DNA of 64,000 nt, taken from assembly GCF_030010415.1 (NCBI RefSeq), contig NZ_JASCSA010000009.1, one strand, 5' to 3'. The first letter of the stretch is position 1. Each line of letters begins with the position of its first letter. This document shows, one piece after another, positions 16,896 through 27,697 of the stretch. This stretch comes from Cobetia amphilecti. Lineage in GTDB: Bacteria; Pseudomonadota; Gammaproteobacteria; Pseudomonadales; Halomonadaceae. Under the pieces are notes generated by a model. The model saw nothing but the letters and a program-made list of their open reading frames with translations, did not search any database and was not told where the DNA came from. The position numbers were made by a program, and so were the translations under genes.

Positions 16896-18044
16896 ATGGT
16901 CACGACTGCTGAGCCCGACGCGCCGCAGGAGACCAGCTCCTGCTTCGCGATCTTCAATGATGTGCAAAAGAGCTATGACGGCGAAACGCTGGTGGTCAAG
17001 GGCTTCAATCTTGAAGTCCAGCGCGGCGAGTTCGTCACCCTGCTGGGGCCGTCCGGTTCCGGCAAGACCACCTGCCTGATGATGATGGCAGGCTTCGAAA
17101 CGCCGACCCACGGCGACATCCTCCTCGACGGTACCCCCATCAATGACTTGCCACCGCACAAGCGCGGTATCGGCATGGTCTTCCAGAACTATGCGCTGTT
17201 TCCGCACATGAGCGTGGCCGAGAATCTGGCCTTCCCGCTGGAAGTGCGCGGCATGAGCAAGGAGGAAATCTCGACCAAGGTGGCCAACGCGCTGGACATG
17301 GTGCGACTCGGCGAATTCGGCGATCGCCGCCCGGGGCAGCTCTCCGGCGGGCAGCAGCAGCGGGTCGCCCTGGCACGTGCGCTGGTCTTCGAGCCGGAGC
17401 TGGTGCTGATGGATGAGCCGCTGGGGGCGCTGGACAAGAATCTGCGCGAGGAGATGCAGTTCGAGATCAAGCGCATCCACCAGCGCCTCGGCGTCACCAT
17501 GCTCTACGTGACCCACGATCAGACGGAAGCGCTGACCATGTCGGACCGCATCGCGGTCTTCAATGACGGCATCGTCCAGCAGCTGGCAACCCCCGAGGCG
17601 CTGTATGAAGCGCCGGAGAATGCCTTCGTCGCCTATTTCATCGGCGAGAACAATCGCCTCAATGGCCAGGTATCGCAGCTCGACACTCAGGGTGAGCATT
17701 GCACGGTGACCCTCGACAGTGGCGAGCAGGTCCGGGCACTCAAGGTGGCTGTCAATGAGGTCGGCGAGCGCACCCAGCTGTCACTGCGTCCGGAGCGGGT
17801 GCGCCTGCTGTCGGCGGAAGAGCCAGGCGCCGCGGGCACGCAAAGCCCTCCCGACAATGTCTTCTCCGCCGAGGTGCTCGAGGTGATCTATCTTGGAGAT
17901 CATCTACGCACGCGCGTGGCGGTGTGTGGCAGTGACGAATTCATCATCAAGACACCCAACGCCGAGGGTTATCCGCCCTTGCGGCCCGGGCAGACCCTGC
18001 AGGTCGGATGGGACGCCTGCGACTGCCGGGCGCTGGATGCCTGA
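16896..18044 (+). CDS. Polyamine-type ABC transporter ATP-binding protein (PotA/PotG-like)
   Basis: Energises uptake together with the following binding protein and two permeases. 382 residues. It is a complete ATPase: Walker A GPSGSGKT (51-58), Q-loop MVFQNYALFPHMSV, signature LSGGQQQR (149-156), Walker B LVLMDEP (169-175) and switch H207 in VTHDQTEAL. A C-terminal TOBE domain from about residue 260 (IGENNRLNGQV...) matches PotA/PotG proteins. It leads a four-gene operon in the order ATPase, binding protein, permease, permease. Spermidine/putrescine is the family default, but related systems carry opines, GABA or other amines. Confidence 0.9.
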   Translation: MVTTAEPDAPQETSSCFAIFNDVQKSYDGETLVVKGFNLEVQRGEFVTLLGPSGSGKTTCLMMMAGFETPTHGDILLDGTPINDLPPHKRGIGMVFQNYALFPHMSVAENLAFPLEVRGMSKEEISTKVANALDMVRLGEFGDRRPGQLSGGQQQRVALARALVFEPELVLMDEPLGALDKNLREEMQFEIKRIHQRLGVTMLYVTHDQTEALTMSDRIAVFNDGIVQQLATPEALYEAPENAFVAYFIGENNRLNGQVSQLDTQGEHCTVTLDSGEQVRALKVAVNEVGERTQLSLRPERVRLLSAEEPGAAGTQSPPDNVFSAEVLEVIYLGDHLRTRVAVCGSDEFIIKTPNAEGYPPLRPGQTLQVGWDACDCRALDA

Positions 18045-18203
18045 GGCCAGCAAGGGTCAGAGCAGGCTGGAAGCACAGGCGAGAAAGGACAGGCGAGTAA
18101 AGACAAGGCAGCAAGGGAGGTGAAGCACGCTTCCTCAGCAAAGCAAGAGCAGATTTCGCGACAAGAGTGCGGCACAACAACAAGAAATCAGGGAGATTCA
18201 TCC

Positions 18204-19340
18204 ATGTCAGTCATCAATCAGTTCACCGCGTCATTCACTACCTCGCGCCCGGGCATGCCGCTGCGCAGTCTGCTGGCGGTTGCCGTGGCAGCGGCCGGCA
18301 TGAGCGCCGGTGCGGCCCAGGCCGAGACGCTCAATATCGTCTCGTGGGGCGGCGCCTATACCGACAGCCAGAACAAGGCCTATCACGAGCCCTGGGAAGA
18401 GAAGAGCGGCGACACCGTCGTCAATATCGACAAGTCATCCAATGCGCTGTCCGGTCTGCGCGCACAGGTCCAGGCCGGCAACGTCACCTGGGACCTGGTC
18501 GACATGCTGCCCAGTGATGCCTTGATTGCCTGTTCGGAAGGCCTGATCGAGCCGCTGGACCCGGACACCCTGTTCGCGGCAGCGCCGGATGGCACGCCGG
18601 CCAGCGAGGACTTCATCGAGAATTCGCTCAGCGAGTGCTTCGTGCCGCAAATCGTCTACTCCAACATCGTGGCCTTCAATACCGAGATGTTCCCCGAGGA
18701 CAAGCAGCCGGATTCCATCGATGACGTCTTCAATCTCGAGGAATTCCCCGGCAAACGTGCGCTGCAGAAGAAGCCGATCAACAACATGGAGTGGGCGCTG
18801 GTAGCCGATGGCGTTGCCCCGGAAGATGTCTACGAGATGCTGGATTCCGAGGAAGGCATCGAACGTGCCTTCGCCAAGCTCGATACCATCAAGGACAGCG
18901 TGATCTGGTGGGAAGAGGGCGCACAGCCGCCGCAGCTGCTGGCGGACAAGGAAGTGGCCTTCGCCTCGGCCTACAACGGGCGTATCTTCGATGCCGAGGT
19001 CAACGAGAAGCAGCCATTCTCCATCGTCTGGGATGCCCAGGTCTTCGAGCTGGATGGCTGGGTGGTGCCGACCGGCAAGCTCGACAAGGTCAAGGATTAC
19101 CTGATGTTCGCCACCGATACCCAGCGTCTGGCGGATCAGGCCAAGTACATCTCCTACGGGCCGGCGCGTACCTCCTCCGCGGCACTGGTCTCGACCCATG
19201 CGGACACCGGCATCGACATGAAGCCGCACATGCCCACCTATGGCCCCAACTTCGAGACCGCCATCCCCAAGGATGACGAATTCTGGGCCGACAACCTCGA
19301 TGAGCTGAGCCAGCGCTTCAACGCCTGGCTGGCACGCTGA
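18204..19340 (+). CDS. Polyamine-type ABC transporter substrate-binding protein (PotD/PotF-like)
   Basis: Periplasmic binding protein of 378 residues from the ATG at 18204, which follows AGGGAG; a GTG 84 bases earlier would add an atypical leader. A Sec signal peptide spans about residues 1-40, with probable cleavage after AQA, and the mature protein starts ETLNIVSWGGAYTDSQ, the usual opening of PotD/PotF/AfuA-type proteins. The ligand cannot be read from sequence. It is preceded by a 159-bp A/G-rich, C-poor leader and followed by an intra-operon terminator, which fits higher expression than the membrane genes. Confidence 0.9.
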   Translation: MSVINQFTASFTTSRPGMPLRSLLAVAVAAAGMSAGAAQAETLNIVSWGGAYTDSQNKAYHEPWEEKSGDTVVNIDKSSNALSGLRAQVQAGNVTWDLVDMLPSDALIACSEGLIEPLDPDTLFAAAPDGTPASEDFIENSLSECFVPQIVYSNIVAFNTEMFPEDKQPDSIDDVFNLEEFPGKRALQKKPINNMEWALVADGVAPEDVYEMLDSEEGIERAFAKLDTIKDSVIWWEEGAQPPQLLADKEVAFASAYNGRIFDAEVNEKQPFSIVWDAQVFELDGWVVPTGKLDKVKDYLMFATDTQRLADQAKYISYGPARTSSAALVSTHADTGIDMKPHMPTYGPNFETAIPKDDEFWADNLDELSQRFNAWLAR

Positions 19341-19358
19341 CCCCTGCACTGACCCGCT

Positions 19359-19396
19359 GGCCCCGGTGGCGCACACCCGCGCGCCGGGGCCTTTTT
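19359..19396 (+). terminator. Intra-operon hairpin with T-run after the binding-protein gene
   Basis: Stem GGCCCCGG (19359-19366) with CCGGGGCC (19384-19391), followed by five T. Partial termination here would leave the permease genes less expressed than the binding protein. Confidence 0.75.
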
Positions 19397-19514
19397 GATC
19401 ATGCCTGATGGCCCGTCGGCCATGCTCGATTCCGCCAGGTTGGCTTCCGTCACTGTCACGCGGAAGCCGGCTGGCGGCCCAGGCATCCTCGGATAGCCGA
19501 TCAAGGAGTGCAGG

Positions 19515-20816
19515 ATGAGCGATTCCTCCGCCCCGGCCACGTCCGGAAGCGCAGCACATGACCCCAATGGTGCCCCCGGCGCGGCGCTGACAACCGCCGA
19601 TGGCGTACCGCTGAAACAGAGCCTCAATCGCGCCATCCGCCGCAGCCGCATCAAGGCGTTGCTGCTGGTGGCACCGTTGCTGGTCTTCATCGGGCTGGCA
19701 TTCGTCATGCCCATCTTCGACATGCTGTCACGCAGTGTCGACAACCCGGAAGTCTCCACCTATCTGCCGCGCACCAGCGAGGTGCTGGTCGACTGGGACG
19801 GCGAAGGGTTGCCGGAAGAGGCCGCCTACGCCGCCCTGGCGCAGGATCTGGCCGCGGGACTCAAGGCGCGCAATCTCGGGCGCGTCGCCTCGCGTCTCAA
19901 CTACGAAAAGTCCGGCATGCGGTCGCTGTTCATGAAGAGCGCCCGCCGTGCCGGACGCATGGAGGCCCCTTACAAGGCCGCGCTGATCAAGGCCGATGAG
20001 GATTGGGAGGACCCGGATATCTGGCGTCTGATCAAGCGCGAATCGTCGCCTCTCACCGCTTCCTACTATCTGGCGGCGGTGGATCGCCAGTTCTCACCGA
20101 CAGGCGAGATCGTCGAGAAACCGGAGTATCTGCAGATCCACGTCTCGCTGTTCATCCGCACCTTCTGGATGAGCGCCGCGATCACCGGGCTATGTCTGTT
20201 GCTGGCCTATCCGGTGGCCTGGCTGCTGGCGACCCTGCCGGCCAGTCGCGGCAATCTGCTGATGATTCTGGTGCTGCTGCCGTTCTGGACATCGCTGCTG
20301 GTGCGAACCACCACCTGGATCGCGATCCTGCAGCAGCAGGGGGTGCTCAATGACATGCTGGTAGGTGTCGGGATACTCGCCGAGGAGGCGCGTATCCAGA
20401 TGATCTACAACAAGACCGGCACCATCATCGCGATGACCCACATCCTGCTGCCGTTCATGATCCTGCCGCTGTACTCGGTGATGAAGACCATCCCGCCCAG
20501 CTACATGCATGCGGCGCGCTCGCTGGGTGCCGGGCCGATCACCGCCTTCCGGCGCGTCTACTTCCCGCAGACCTTGCCGGGCATCGGGGCGGGCTCGATT
20601 CTGGTCTTCATCCTCTCCATCGGCTACTACATCACGCCGGCACTGGTGGGCGGGCAGTCGGGCCGCTTCATCACCAACTTCATCGCCTATCACATGCAGA
20701 CCTCGCTCAACTGGGGGCTGGCAGCGGCCATTGGCTCGATTCTGCTGGTCGTGGTGATCCTCTTCTATCTCGTCTACAACCGTCTGATCGGTGTGGACAA
20801 GGTCAAACTGGGGTGA
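19515..20816 (+). CDS. ABC transporter permease with large periplasmic insert (PotB/PotH-like)
   Basis: 433 residues, longer than the usual 280-320 for PotB/PotH. TM1 is at about 46-70 (LLLVAPLLVFIGLAFVMPIF), then a hydrophilic insert of roughly 145 residues (about 72-215) rich in charged residues, then about five further segments. The EAA loop that meets the ATPase is AARSLGAGPITAFRRVYFPQ. AAGGAG lies before the ATG at 19515. The enlarged first periplasmic loop is known in a subgroup of this permease family and may contact the binding protein. It lies 3 bp from the next permease gene. Confidence 0.9.
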   Translation: MSDSSAPATSGSAAHDPNGAPGAALTTADGVPLKQSLNRAIRRSRIKALLLVAPLLVFIGLAFVMPIFDMLSRSVDNPEVSTYLPRTSEVLVDWDGEGLPEEAAYAALAQDLAAGLKARNLGRVASRLNYEKSGMRSLFMKSARRAGRMEAPYKAALIKADEDWEDPDIWRLIKRESSPLTASYYLAAVDRQFSPTGEIVEKPEYLQIHVSLFIRTFWMSAAITGLCLLLAYPVAWLLATLPASRGNLLMILVLLPFWTSLLVRTTTWIAILQQQGVLNDMLVGVGILAEEARIQMIYNKTGTIIAMTHILLPFMILPLYSVMKTIPPSYMHAARSLGAGPITAFRRVYFPQTLPGIGAGSILVFILSIGYYITPALVGGQSGRFITNFIAYHMQTSLNWGLAAAIGSILLVVVILFYLVYNRLIGVDKVKLG

Positions 20817-20819
20817 CAG

Positions 20820-21671
20820 ATGGCCATACCTTCCTATGCAACTCGTGGTGAGCGGATCTGGCATTGGGTGTTCTGCGTGCTGTGCGCGCTGATCTTCCTG
20901 TTCCTGATCGGGCCGATCCTGGTGATCATTCCGCTCTCGTTCAATGCCGAACCCTACTTCACCTTCTCGGAGAAGATGCTGTCGCTGGACCCGGAGGGCT
21001 ACTCGCTGCGCTGGTATCAGGAGTTCTTCACCTCGGATGAGTGGATGCGCTCGATCAAGAACAGCATCATCGTGGCGGTGTGCGCGACGGTGCTGGCCAC
21101 GGTACTGGGCACGCTTGCCGCACTGGGGCTTTCCAGCCGCTTCATGCCGTTTCGCAATACCATCATGGCGATCCTGATCTCGCCGATGATCGTGCCGCTG
21201 ATCATCAGCGCCGCGGCGATGTTCTTCTTCTTCTCGAAACTGGGGCTGACCCAGACCTATCTGGGCGTGATTCTGGCGCACACGGCGCTGGGCATTCCCT
21301 TCGTGGTGATCACGGTGACGGCGACGCTGTCCGGCTTCGATCACTCGCTGACACGTGCGGCGCACTCGTTGGGGGCCAGTCCGAGTCGCACCTTCTTCCG
21401 CATCATCCTGCCGCTGGTGACGCCGGGGGTGGTCTCCGGGGCGCTGTTCGCCTTCATCACCTCGTTCGATGAAGTCGTGGTGGTGCTGTTCATCGCCGGG
21501 CCGGCGCAGACCACCATCCCGATCCAGATGTGGTCCGGTATTCGCGAGGAGATCAGCCCGACGATCCTGGCGGTGGCCACGCTGCTGGTGCTGGTCTCGA
21601 TCCTGCTGCTGACGACACTGGAACTGATTCGCCGCCGCAATGAACGTCTGCGCGGCCTGACGCCGAGCTGA
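20820..21671 (+). CDS. ABC transporter permease (PotC/PotI-like)
   Basis: 283 residues with about six membrane segments, normal length for PotC/PotI. The EAA motif is AAHSLGASPSRTFFRIILPLV at about 180-200. It starts 3 bp after the previous permease stop and is the last gene of the operon; a perfect 20-bp hairpin follows at 21754. It pairs with the larger permease to form the membrane channel. Confidence 0.92.
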   Translation: MAIPSYATRGERIWHWVFCVLCALIFLFLIGPILVIIPLSFNAEPYFTFSEKMLSLDPEGYSLRWYQEFFTSDEWMRSIKNSIIVAVCATVLATVLGTLAALGLSSRFMPFRNTIMAILISPMIVPLIISAAAMFFFFSKLGLTQTYLGVILAHTALGIPFVVITVTATLSGFDHSLTRAAHSLGASPSRTFFRIILPLVTPGVVSGALFAFITSFDEVVVVLFIAGPAQTTIPIQMWSGIREEISPTILAVATLLVLVSILLLTTLELIRRRNERLRGLTPS

Positions 21672-21753
21672 TCTTTGTCCTCTGCCGTCTGCCCTCTGCC
21701 CTCTGCTCTTGAGTGCTGGGCGCGTGATGGCGGTGAGAAACAGGAGTCGTATG

Positions 21754-21800
21754 AAACGCCCGTGCCCCCGCAGACAGACTCTGCGGGGGCACGGGCGTTT
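21754..21800. terminator. Bidirectional terminator, perfect 20-bp stem
   Basis: Arms 21754-21773 and 21781-21800 are perfectly complementary around a 7-base loop and carry AAA and TTT at their outer ends. Separates the ABC operon from the convergent sigma-54 activator gene. Confidence 0.93.
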
Positions 21801-21808
21801 CAGGGCCA

Positions 21809-21860
21809 GGGCTTGAAGACAGGGCTTGAAGACAGGGCTTGGAGACAGGGCTTGAGGAAA
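21809..21860. repeat. 13-bp tandem repeat, about four copies
   Basis: GGGCTTGAAGACA at 21809-21821 and 21822-21834, GGGCTTGGAGACA at 21835-21847, and a divergent copy at 21848-21860. It lies immediately downstream of the activator gene's stop codon (21872). Confidence 0.9.
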
Positions 21861-21871
21861 AGCCTGCTGCG

Positions 21872-24010
21872 TCAGGCCGCGCCGAGTCGCTTGTAGAGCG
21901 TGGTGCGACTGATGCCCAGCTCCCGCGCGAGACGCGAGACGTTGCCGCCCAGCGCGTCCAGCGCACTCTGCAGCTCCTCGGCACTGGAGAGATCATGCAG
22001 CGACGGCAGGCCGCTCGCTTGCGAGGGCTGGCGGGCAATCTGGCCCTCTGATGCGGGACAGTCGCCCTGTGAGGCGAGACAGTCGCCCGCCAGCATCACA
22101 TGGCACGGCTCCAGGGTCGGCCCATCGCACAGTGCCAGTGCCAGGCGCAGCACGTTGTCCAGCTCGCGCACGTTGCCGGGCCAGTCATGCTGGGTGAGGC
22201 GATCGAGGAAGGCGGGCGTGATGCGCGGCAGCTCACGTTGCTGCTCTCGGCACAGCCGTGTCAGCAGGGCACGACTCAGGCCGGCGATGTCGTGACGCTC
22301 CCTCAGCGGCGGCAGGGCGATGGTGGCGCCACACAGGCGATAGTAGAGATCTGCCCGGAAGCGCCCGGCCTTGACCAGCTCGCTGAGGGGCTGATGGGTG
22401 GCGGCCACCAGTTCGAAATCGACCCGCTGCGGCTTGCCGCCGCCCAGCGGGGTGACTTCACGCTCCTGCAGTACGCGCAGCAGACGCGCCTGCACATGCA
22501 GTGGCATGTCGCCGATCTCATCCAGGAACAGGCGTCCGCCATTGGCCTCGAGCAGGCGGCCTTCGCGTCCGGCGGGGTCGGCACCGGTAAAGGCACCGCG
22601 CCGATAGCCGAACAGTTCGGCCTCGACCAGCTCATCAGGCAAGGCGGCGCAGTTGATGGCGACCAGCGGCTGATGGGCGCGATGACTGGCCTGATGCAGC
22701 GCCTTGACCACTTCCTCCTTGCCGACGCCGGTCTCGCCCTGCAGCAGCAGTGGCAGGCGGGCGTTCACCAGTCGCGCCAGCAGTTCGCAGACCCTGGCCC
22801 AGCCGGCATCGCCATGATGCAGGCGCGCAAGGCTCGGGTGGCATGCAGTCTCTCGAGTGGCTGCCTCGGCCGTGGGCTGGCTTGCGGAGCGCTCGGCCGG
22901 CGCGCGGGCCACGACCCGTGGCCTGGGCGGGGCTGCACACAGGGTGTAGCCCGTGAAGCGCGGGTGCTGCGCGAGCGTCACACACTGCGCCTCGGCGAGC
23001 TGGGCCAGCGGCGCCCAGTCCAGCTGCCAGCGTGCCAGCGGCTGGCCCAGCAGCAGGTGGATGTCATCGCGAGTGGCGCAGCTGTCGCTGTCCGCTGCAT
23101 GGGCTGTGCTGTTCGATGTATTGGCTGCGCTGTGAGATGCGGTGTCTGCGCTGTCGGAGGCGGGCGTGAGTTCAAGGTGAGCCGCCAGCAGCTGCAGTCC
23201 CCGACGACTGGCAGCCGCGACCTGACCTTGCGGCGTGATGGCCAGCAGGGCCGCGCTGGGCGAGTCCAGCTGCGAGCGGTTGAGGTGCAGGCGCAACAGG
23301 TGATGGTCGTGCCCATGCGCCTCGCCCAGACGGCGTTGCTCGATGTCATCCGCCAGTACGCCGAGCATGCCGAGGCTGTACTGGCGCACACGGTAGGGAT
23401 CGCAGATCAGTCCCAGGCAGCCCTCGCAGGCGCCGGGCGTCAGGCCGCGACTGGTACTCCAGCTGGCGGGCGCCAGCAGTGCGGCACTGGCGCTGGCCAG
23501 CCCCTTGAGGCATTCGGCGTCATGCGCCTCGAGCGCGATGCGTGCCAGGCGATTGGCGCGCGGCGCATTCAGGGTCTCGGCGATGGCGTTGTGGCCCAGC
23601 GACTCCTCACGCCAGCGCGCGCCGGGGTGCAACAGGGCGGCGTCATTGCCCAGCAGCTGTTGATGGCCGTAGCTTGCCAGCACCACGCCGTCGCGGTCGG
23701 TCAGCACCAGGCACGCCTGCCAGTGATCGAGCAGGTTGAGGGTATGGCCGGCCACCGCTGACGCCACCGTCGCCATCAGGCTGGCGGCCTGACGCTGACG
23801 CCAGACGAGCTCCTCCGGCGGACACCTGAGGAGCGAAGGCGGCAGCGCAGAAGGAGGAGAAGAGGGAAGAGCAGAGGGCAGAGCCGCCGCAGACGTTGCG
23901 CAGGCGGCGCCTGGATCGAGCGCCTGATCCTCTGCGTGGCGGGCTGAGTGCTTGGCCGAATGATTAGCAGCGTGGCGCGCTGAGTGCTTGGCGGCGTGGG
24001 GTAGTGGCAT
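21872..24010 (-). CDS. Sigma-54-dependent activator, AcoR/DhaR-like (GAF-AAA+-Fis)
   Basis: Bacterial enhancer-binding protein of 712 residues. An N-terminal leader (1-65) has a His/Ala/Ser repeat (HSARHAANHSAKHSARHA). It is followed by a GAF sensor (about 75-225), a second PAS-like region (about 235-365), and an AAA+ domain with Walker A GETGVGKE (425-432), the sigma-54 contact loop GAFTGA (472-477) and Walker B GGRLFLDEIGD (491-501). A Fis-type HTH ends the protein (GGNVSRLARELGISRTTLYKRLG). All motifs needed for sigma-54 activation are intact. AcoR/DhaR relatives respond to acetoin or to glycerol/dihydroxyacetone metabolism. It is divergent from the glycerol-type ABC operon, whose upstream region has a -24/-12 promoter. 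AAGGGA precedes the ATG. Confidence 0.92.
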   Translation of the reverse strand: MPLPHAAKHSARHAANHSAKHSARHAEDQALDPGAACATSAAALPSALPSSPPSALPPSLLRCPPEELVWRQRQAASLMATVASAVAGHTLNLLDHWQACLVLTDRDGVVLASYGHQQLLGNDAALLHPGARWREESLGHNAIAETLNAPRANRLARIALEAHDAECLKGLASASAALLAPASWSTSRGLTPGACEGCLGLICDPYRVRQYSLGMLGVLADDIEQRRLGEAHGHDHHLLRLHLNRSQLDSPSAALLAITPQGQVAAASRRGLQLLAAHLELTPASDSADTASHSAANTSNSTAHAADSDSCATRDDIHLLLGQPLARWQLDWAPLAQLAEAQCVTLAQHPRFTGYTLCAAPPRPRVVARAPAERSASQPTAEAATRETACHPSLARLHHGDAGWARVCELLARLVNARLPLLLQGETGVGKEEVVKALHQASHRAHQPLVAINCAALPDELVEAELFGYRRGAFTGADPAGREGRLLEANGGRLFLDEIGDMPLHVQARLLRVLQEREVTPLGGGKPQRVDFELVAATHQPLSELVKAGRFRADLYYRLCGATIALPPLRERHDIAGLSRALLTRLCREQQRELPRITPAFLDRLTQHDWPGNVRELDNVLRLALALCDGPTLEPCHVMLAGDCLASQGDCPASEGQIARQPSQASGLPSLHDLSSAEELQSALDALGGNVSRLARELGISRTTLYKRLGAA

Positions 24011-24091
24011 GCGACGTCCCTTGTGCGGCGGGCCTTTCAGGCCTCTGTTGTTATTGGTGCTGTTTTCGGTGCTGTGATCGATCTGGGGGAG

Positions 24092-24163
24092 TGTTCACGG
24101 CAATGTTCACTTGTGCGTGGTGAGTGTTCAGTTCCGAGGACTTCAGTGTTCAGACACTGTTCA
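24092..24163 (+). promoter_or_regulatory. Phased array of five TGTTCA hexamers (candidate enhancer sites)
   Basis: TGTTCA starts at 24092, 24104, 24125, 24147 and 24158, giving spacings of 12, 21, 22 and 11 bp, all close to whole helical turns. The array lies about 185-255 bp upstream of the start site expected from the sigma-54 promoter, a usual place for enhancer-binding sites. Confidence 0.6.
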
Positions 24164-24321
24164 TCAGAGTAGCGGCAGACGCGGCGGATGACGGGCTAGA
24201 CCATGGTCTGCCCCTGCCTTGGTCGCATCTGGCAAGTAACTGAATGATCGACAGAAGAGCGGAATCCGGCACCCTTCGAGGGCTGAATGAGGGTGTCTGT
24301 GGGCAGGGGGCTGCGCGCGGC

Positions 24322-24337
24322 TGGCACAGGGTTCGCT
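24322..24337 (+). promoter_or_regulatory. Sigma-54 (-24/-12) promoter of the glp-type ABC operon
   Basis: TGGCACAGGGTTCGCT fits TGGCACN5TTGCW with exact GG-to-GC spacing; only one of the two T before GC differs. It reads toward the operon, with an expected start site near 24348. Confidence 0.8.
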
Positions 24338-24424
24338 TGAGGATAGTCACCAGGTGGGTGTGAACACTCGGCAGTGGTTGGCCGTGTCCTTGCCCCGATG
24401 ACTTTCACCAGACGAGACAGCGCC

Positions 24425-25578
24425 ATGTCCTTGAGCCTTGAGGCGGTCACCCGCCGGGTTGGCCGCGAGACCCATATCGACAGGGTGGACCTGACCTTCG
24501 AGCCCGGCTCCTTCAATGTGCTGCTGGGACGCACCCTGTCCGGCAAGACGTCGCTGATGCGCCTGATGGCGGGTCTCGATGTGCCCAGTGACGGGCGCAT
24601 CGTGATGAACGGCGAGGACGTGACCGGCCGTCCGGTGCGCGAGCGCAACATCTCGATGGTCTATCAGCAGTTCATCAACTACCCGAGCCTGAGCGTCTAC
24701 GACAACATCGCCTCGCCTTTGAAGCTGGCGCGCATGGCGCCCGAGGAAATCCGCCGCCGCGTGCACGAGATCGCCGAGATGCTGCATATCGAGCAGTTTC
24801 TTGCGCGTCAGCCAGCGGAGCTGTCCGGTGGCCAGCAGCAGCGCACGGCCATGGCGCGGGCGCTGGTCAAGGACGCCGACCTGGTGCTGTTCGATGAACC
24901 GCTGGTCAATCTCGACTACAAGCTGCGCGAAGAACTGCGCCACGAGATGCGCAGCCTGTTCGCGACCCGCAATACCATTGCCGTCTACGCCACCACCGAG
25001 CCCGGCGAGGCGCTGGCACTCGGCGGCACCACAACGCTGATGCATGAAGGGCGGGTGCTGCAGTCCGGGCCTACCGAGGCCGTCTACCATCATCCGCTGA
25101 GTGTCGAGGCGGCGAAGCTCTACTCCGAGCCGCAGATCAATCTGTTCGAGGCCGAGGTGCGCGGGCGTGAGCTGGCGTTCTCCGGCGCGGCCAGTGCCGG
25201 CGAGCAGGGCAGTCGTTTCGTGCTGCCCGCGCCGCTGGCGGGGATCGAGAGCGGGGCCTACCGCTTCGGTATCCGCCCCAGTCATCTGGGGCTGGCACCG
25301 CTGGCCGATGATGATCTGGAGTTCGCCGTCACGGTCGATATCGCCGAGATCTCCGGCTCCGAGACCTTCCTGCATGTCAGCAATGACGATCACTCGCTGG
25401 TCCTGCATCTGGCCGGCATCCACGACTTCGCCGTGGATGATGCCATCCGCGTCTATGCTCCCGCCCACAAGCTGTTCGTCTATGCCGCCGATGGTGGTGA
25501 CGGGGCGGAACAGTATGGCGATGGGGCACTGATCCGCTCGCCTGAGCGACCCACCACGACTGGCGGAGGGCTGGCCTG

Positions 25579-25579
<1 letters not shown>
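24425..25579 (+). CDS. glpS: Glycerol-type ABC transporter ATPase 1 (GlpS-like), altered switch histidine
   Basis: 384 residues from the ATG at 24425; an in-frame GTG at 24374 is an alternative. Walker A GRTLSGKT (35-42), signature LSGGQ (133-137) and Walker B LVLFDEP (153-159) are intact. The switch position normally occupied by His in VTHD reads ATTEP, so the histidine is replaced by T191. A TOBE-like C-terminal domain follows from about residue 255. Operon order and partners (second ATPase, two permeases, DUF2160-like protein, large binding protein) match the rhizobial glycerol transporter GlpSTPQUV. The stop overlaps the next start (TGATG). Confidence 0.82.
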
Positions 25580-27686
<2,107 letters not shown>

Positions 27687-27697
27687 GGAGACGAGTG

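Larger units (their letters stand above)
24011..24424. promoter_or_regulatory. Divergent control region: activator gene and glp-type ABC operon
   Basis: 414 bp without a gene. It contains five phased TGTTCA hexamers (24092-24163), a 12-bp palindrome AGACCATGGTCT (24198-24209), a sigma-54 promoter (24322-24337) and one inverted TGAACA (24361-24366). Confidence 0.75.
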
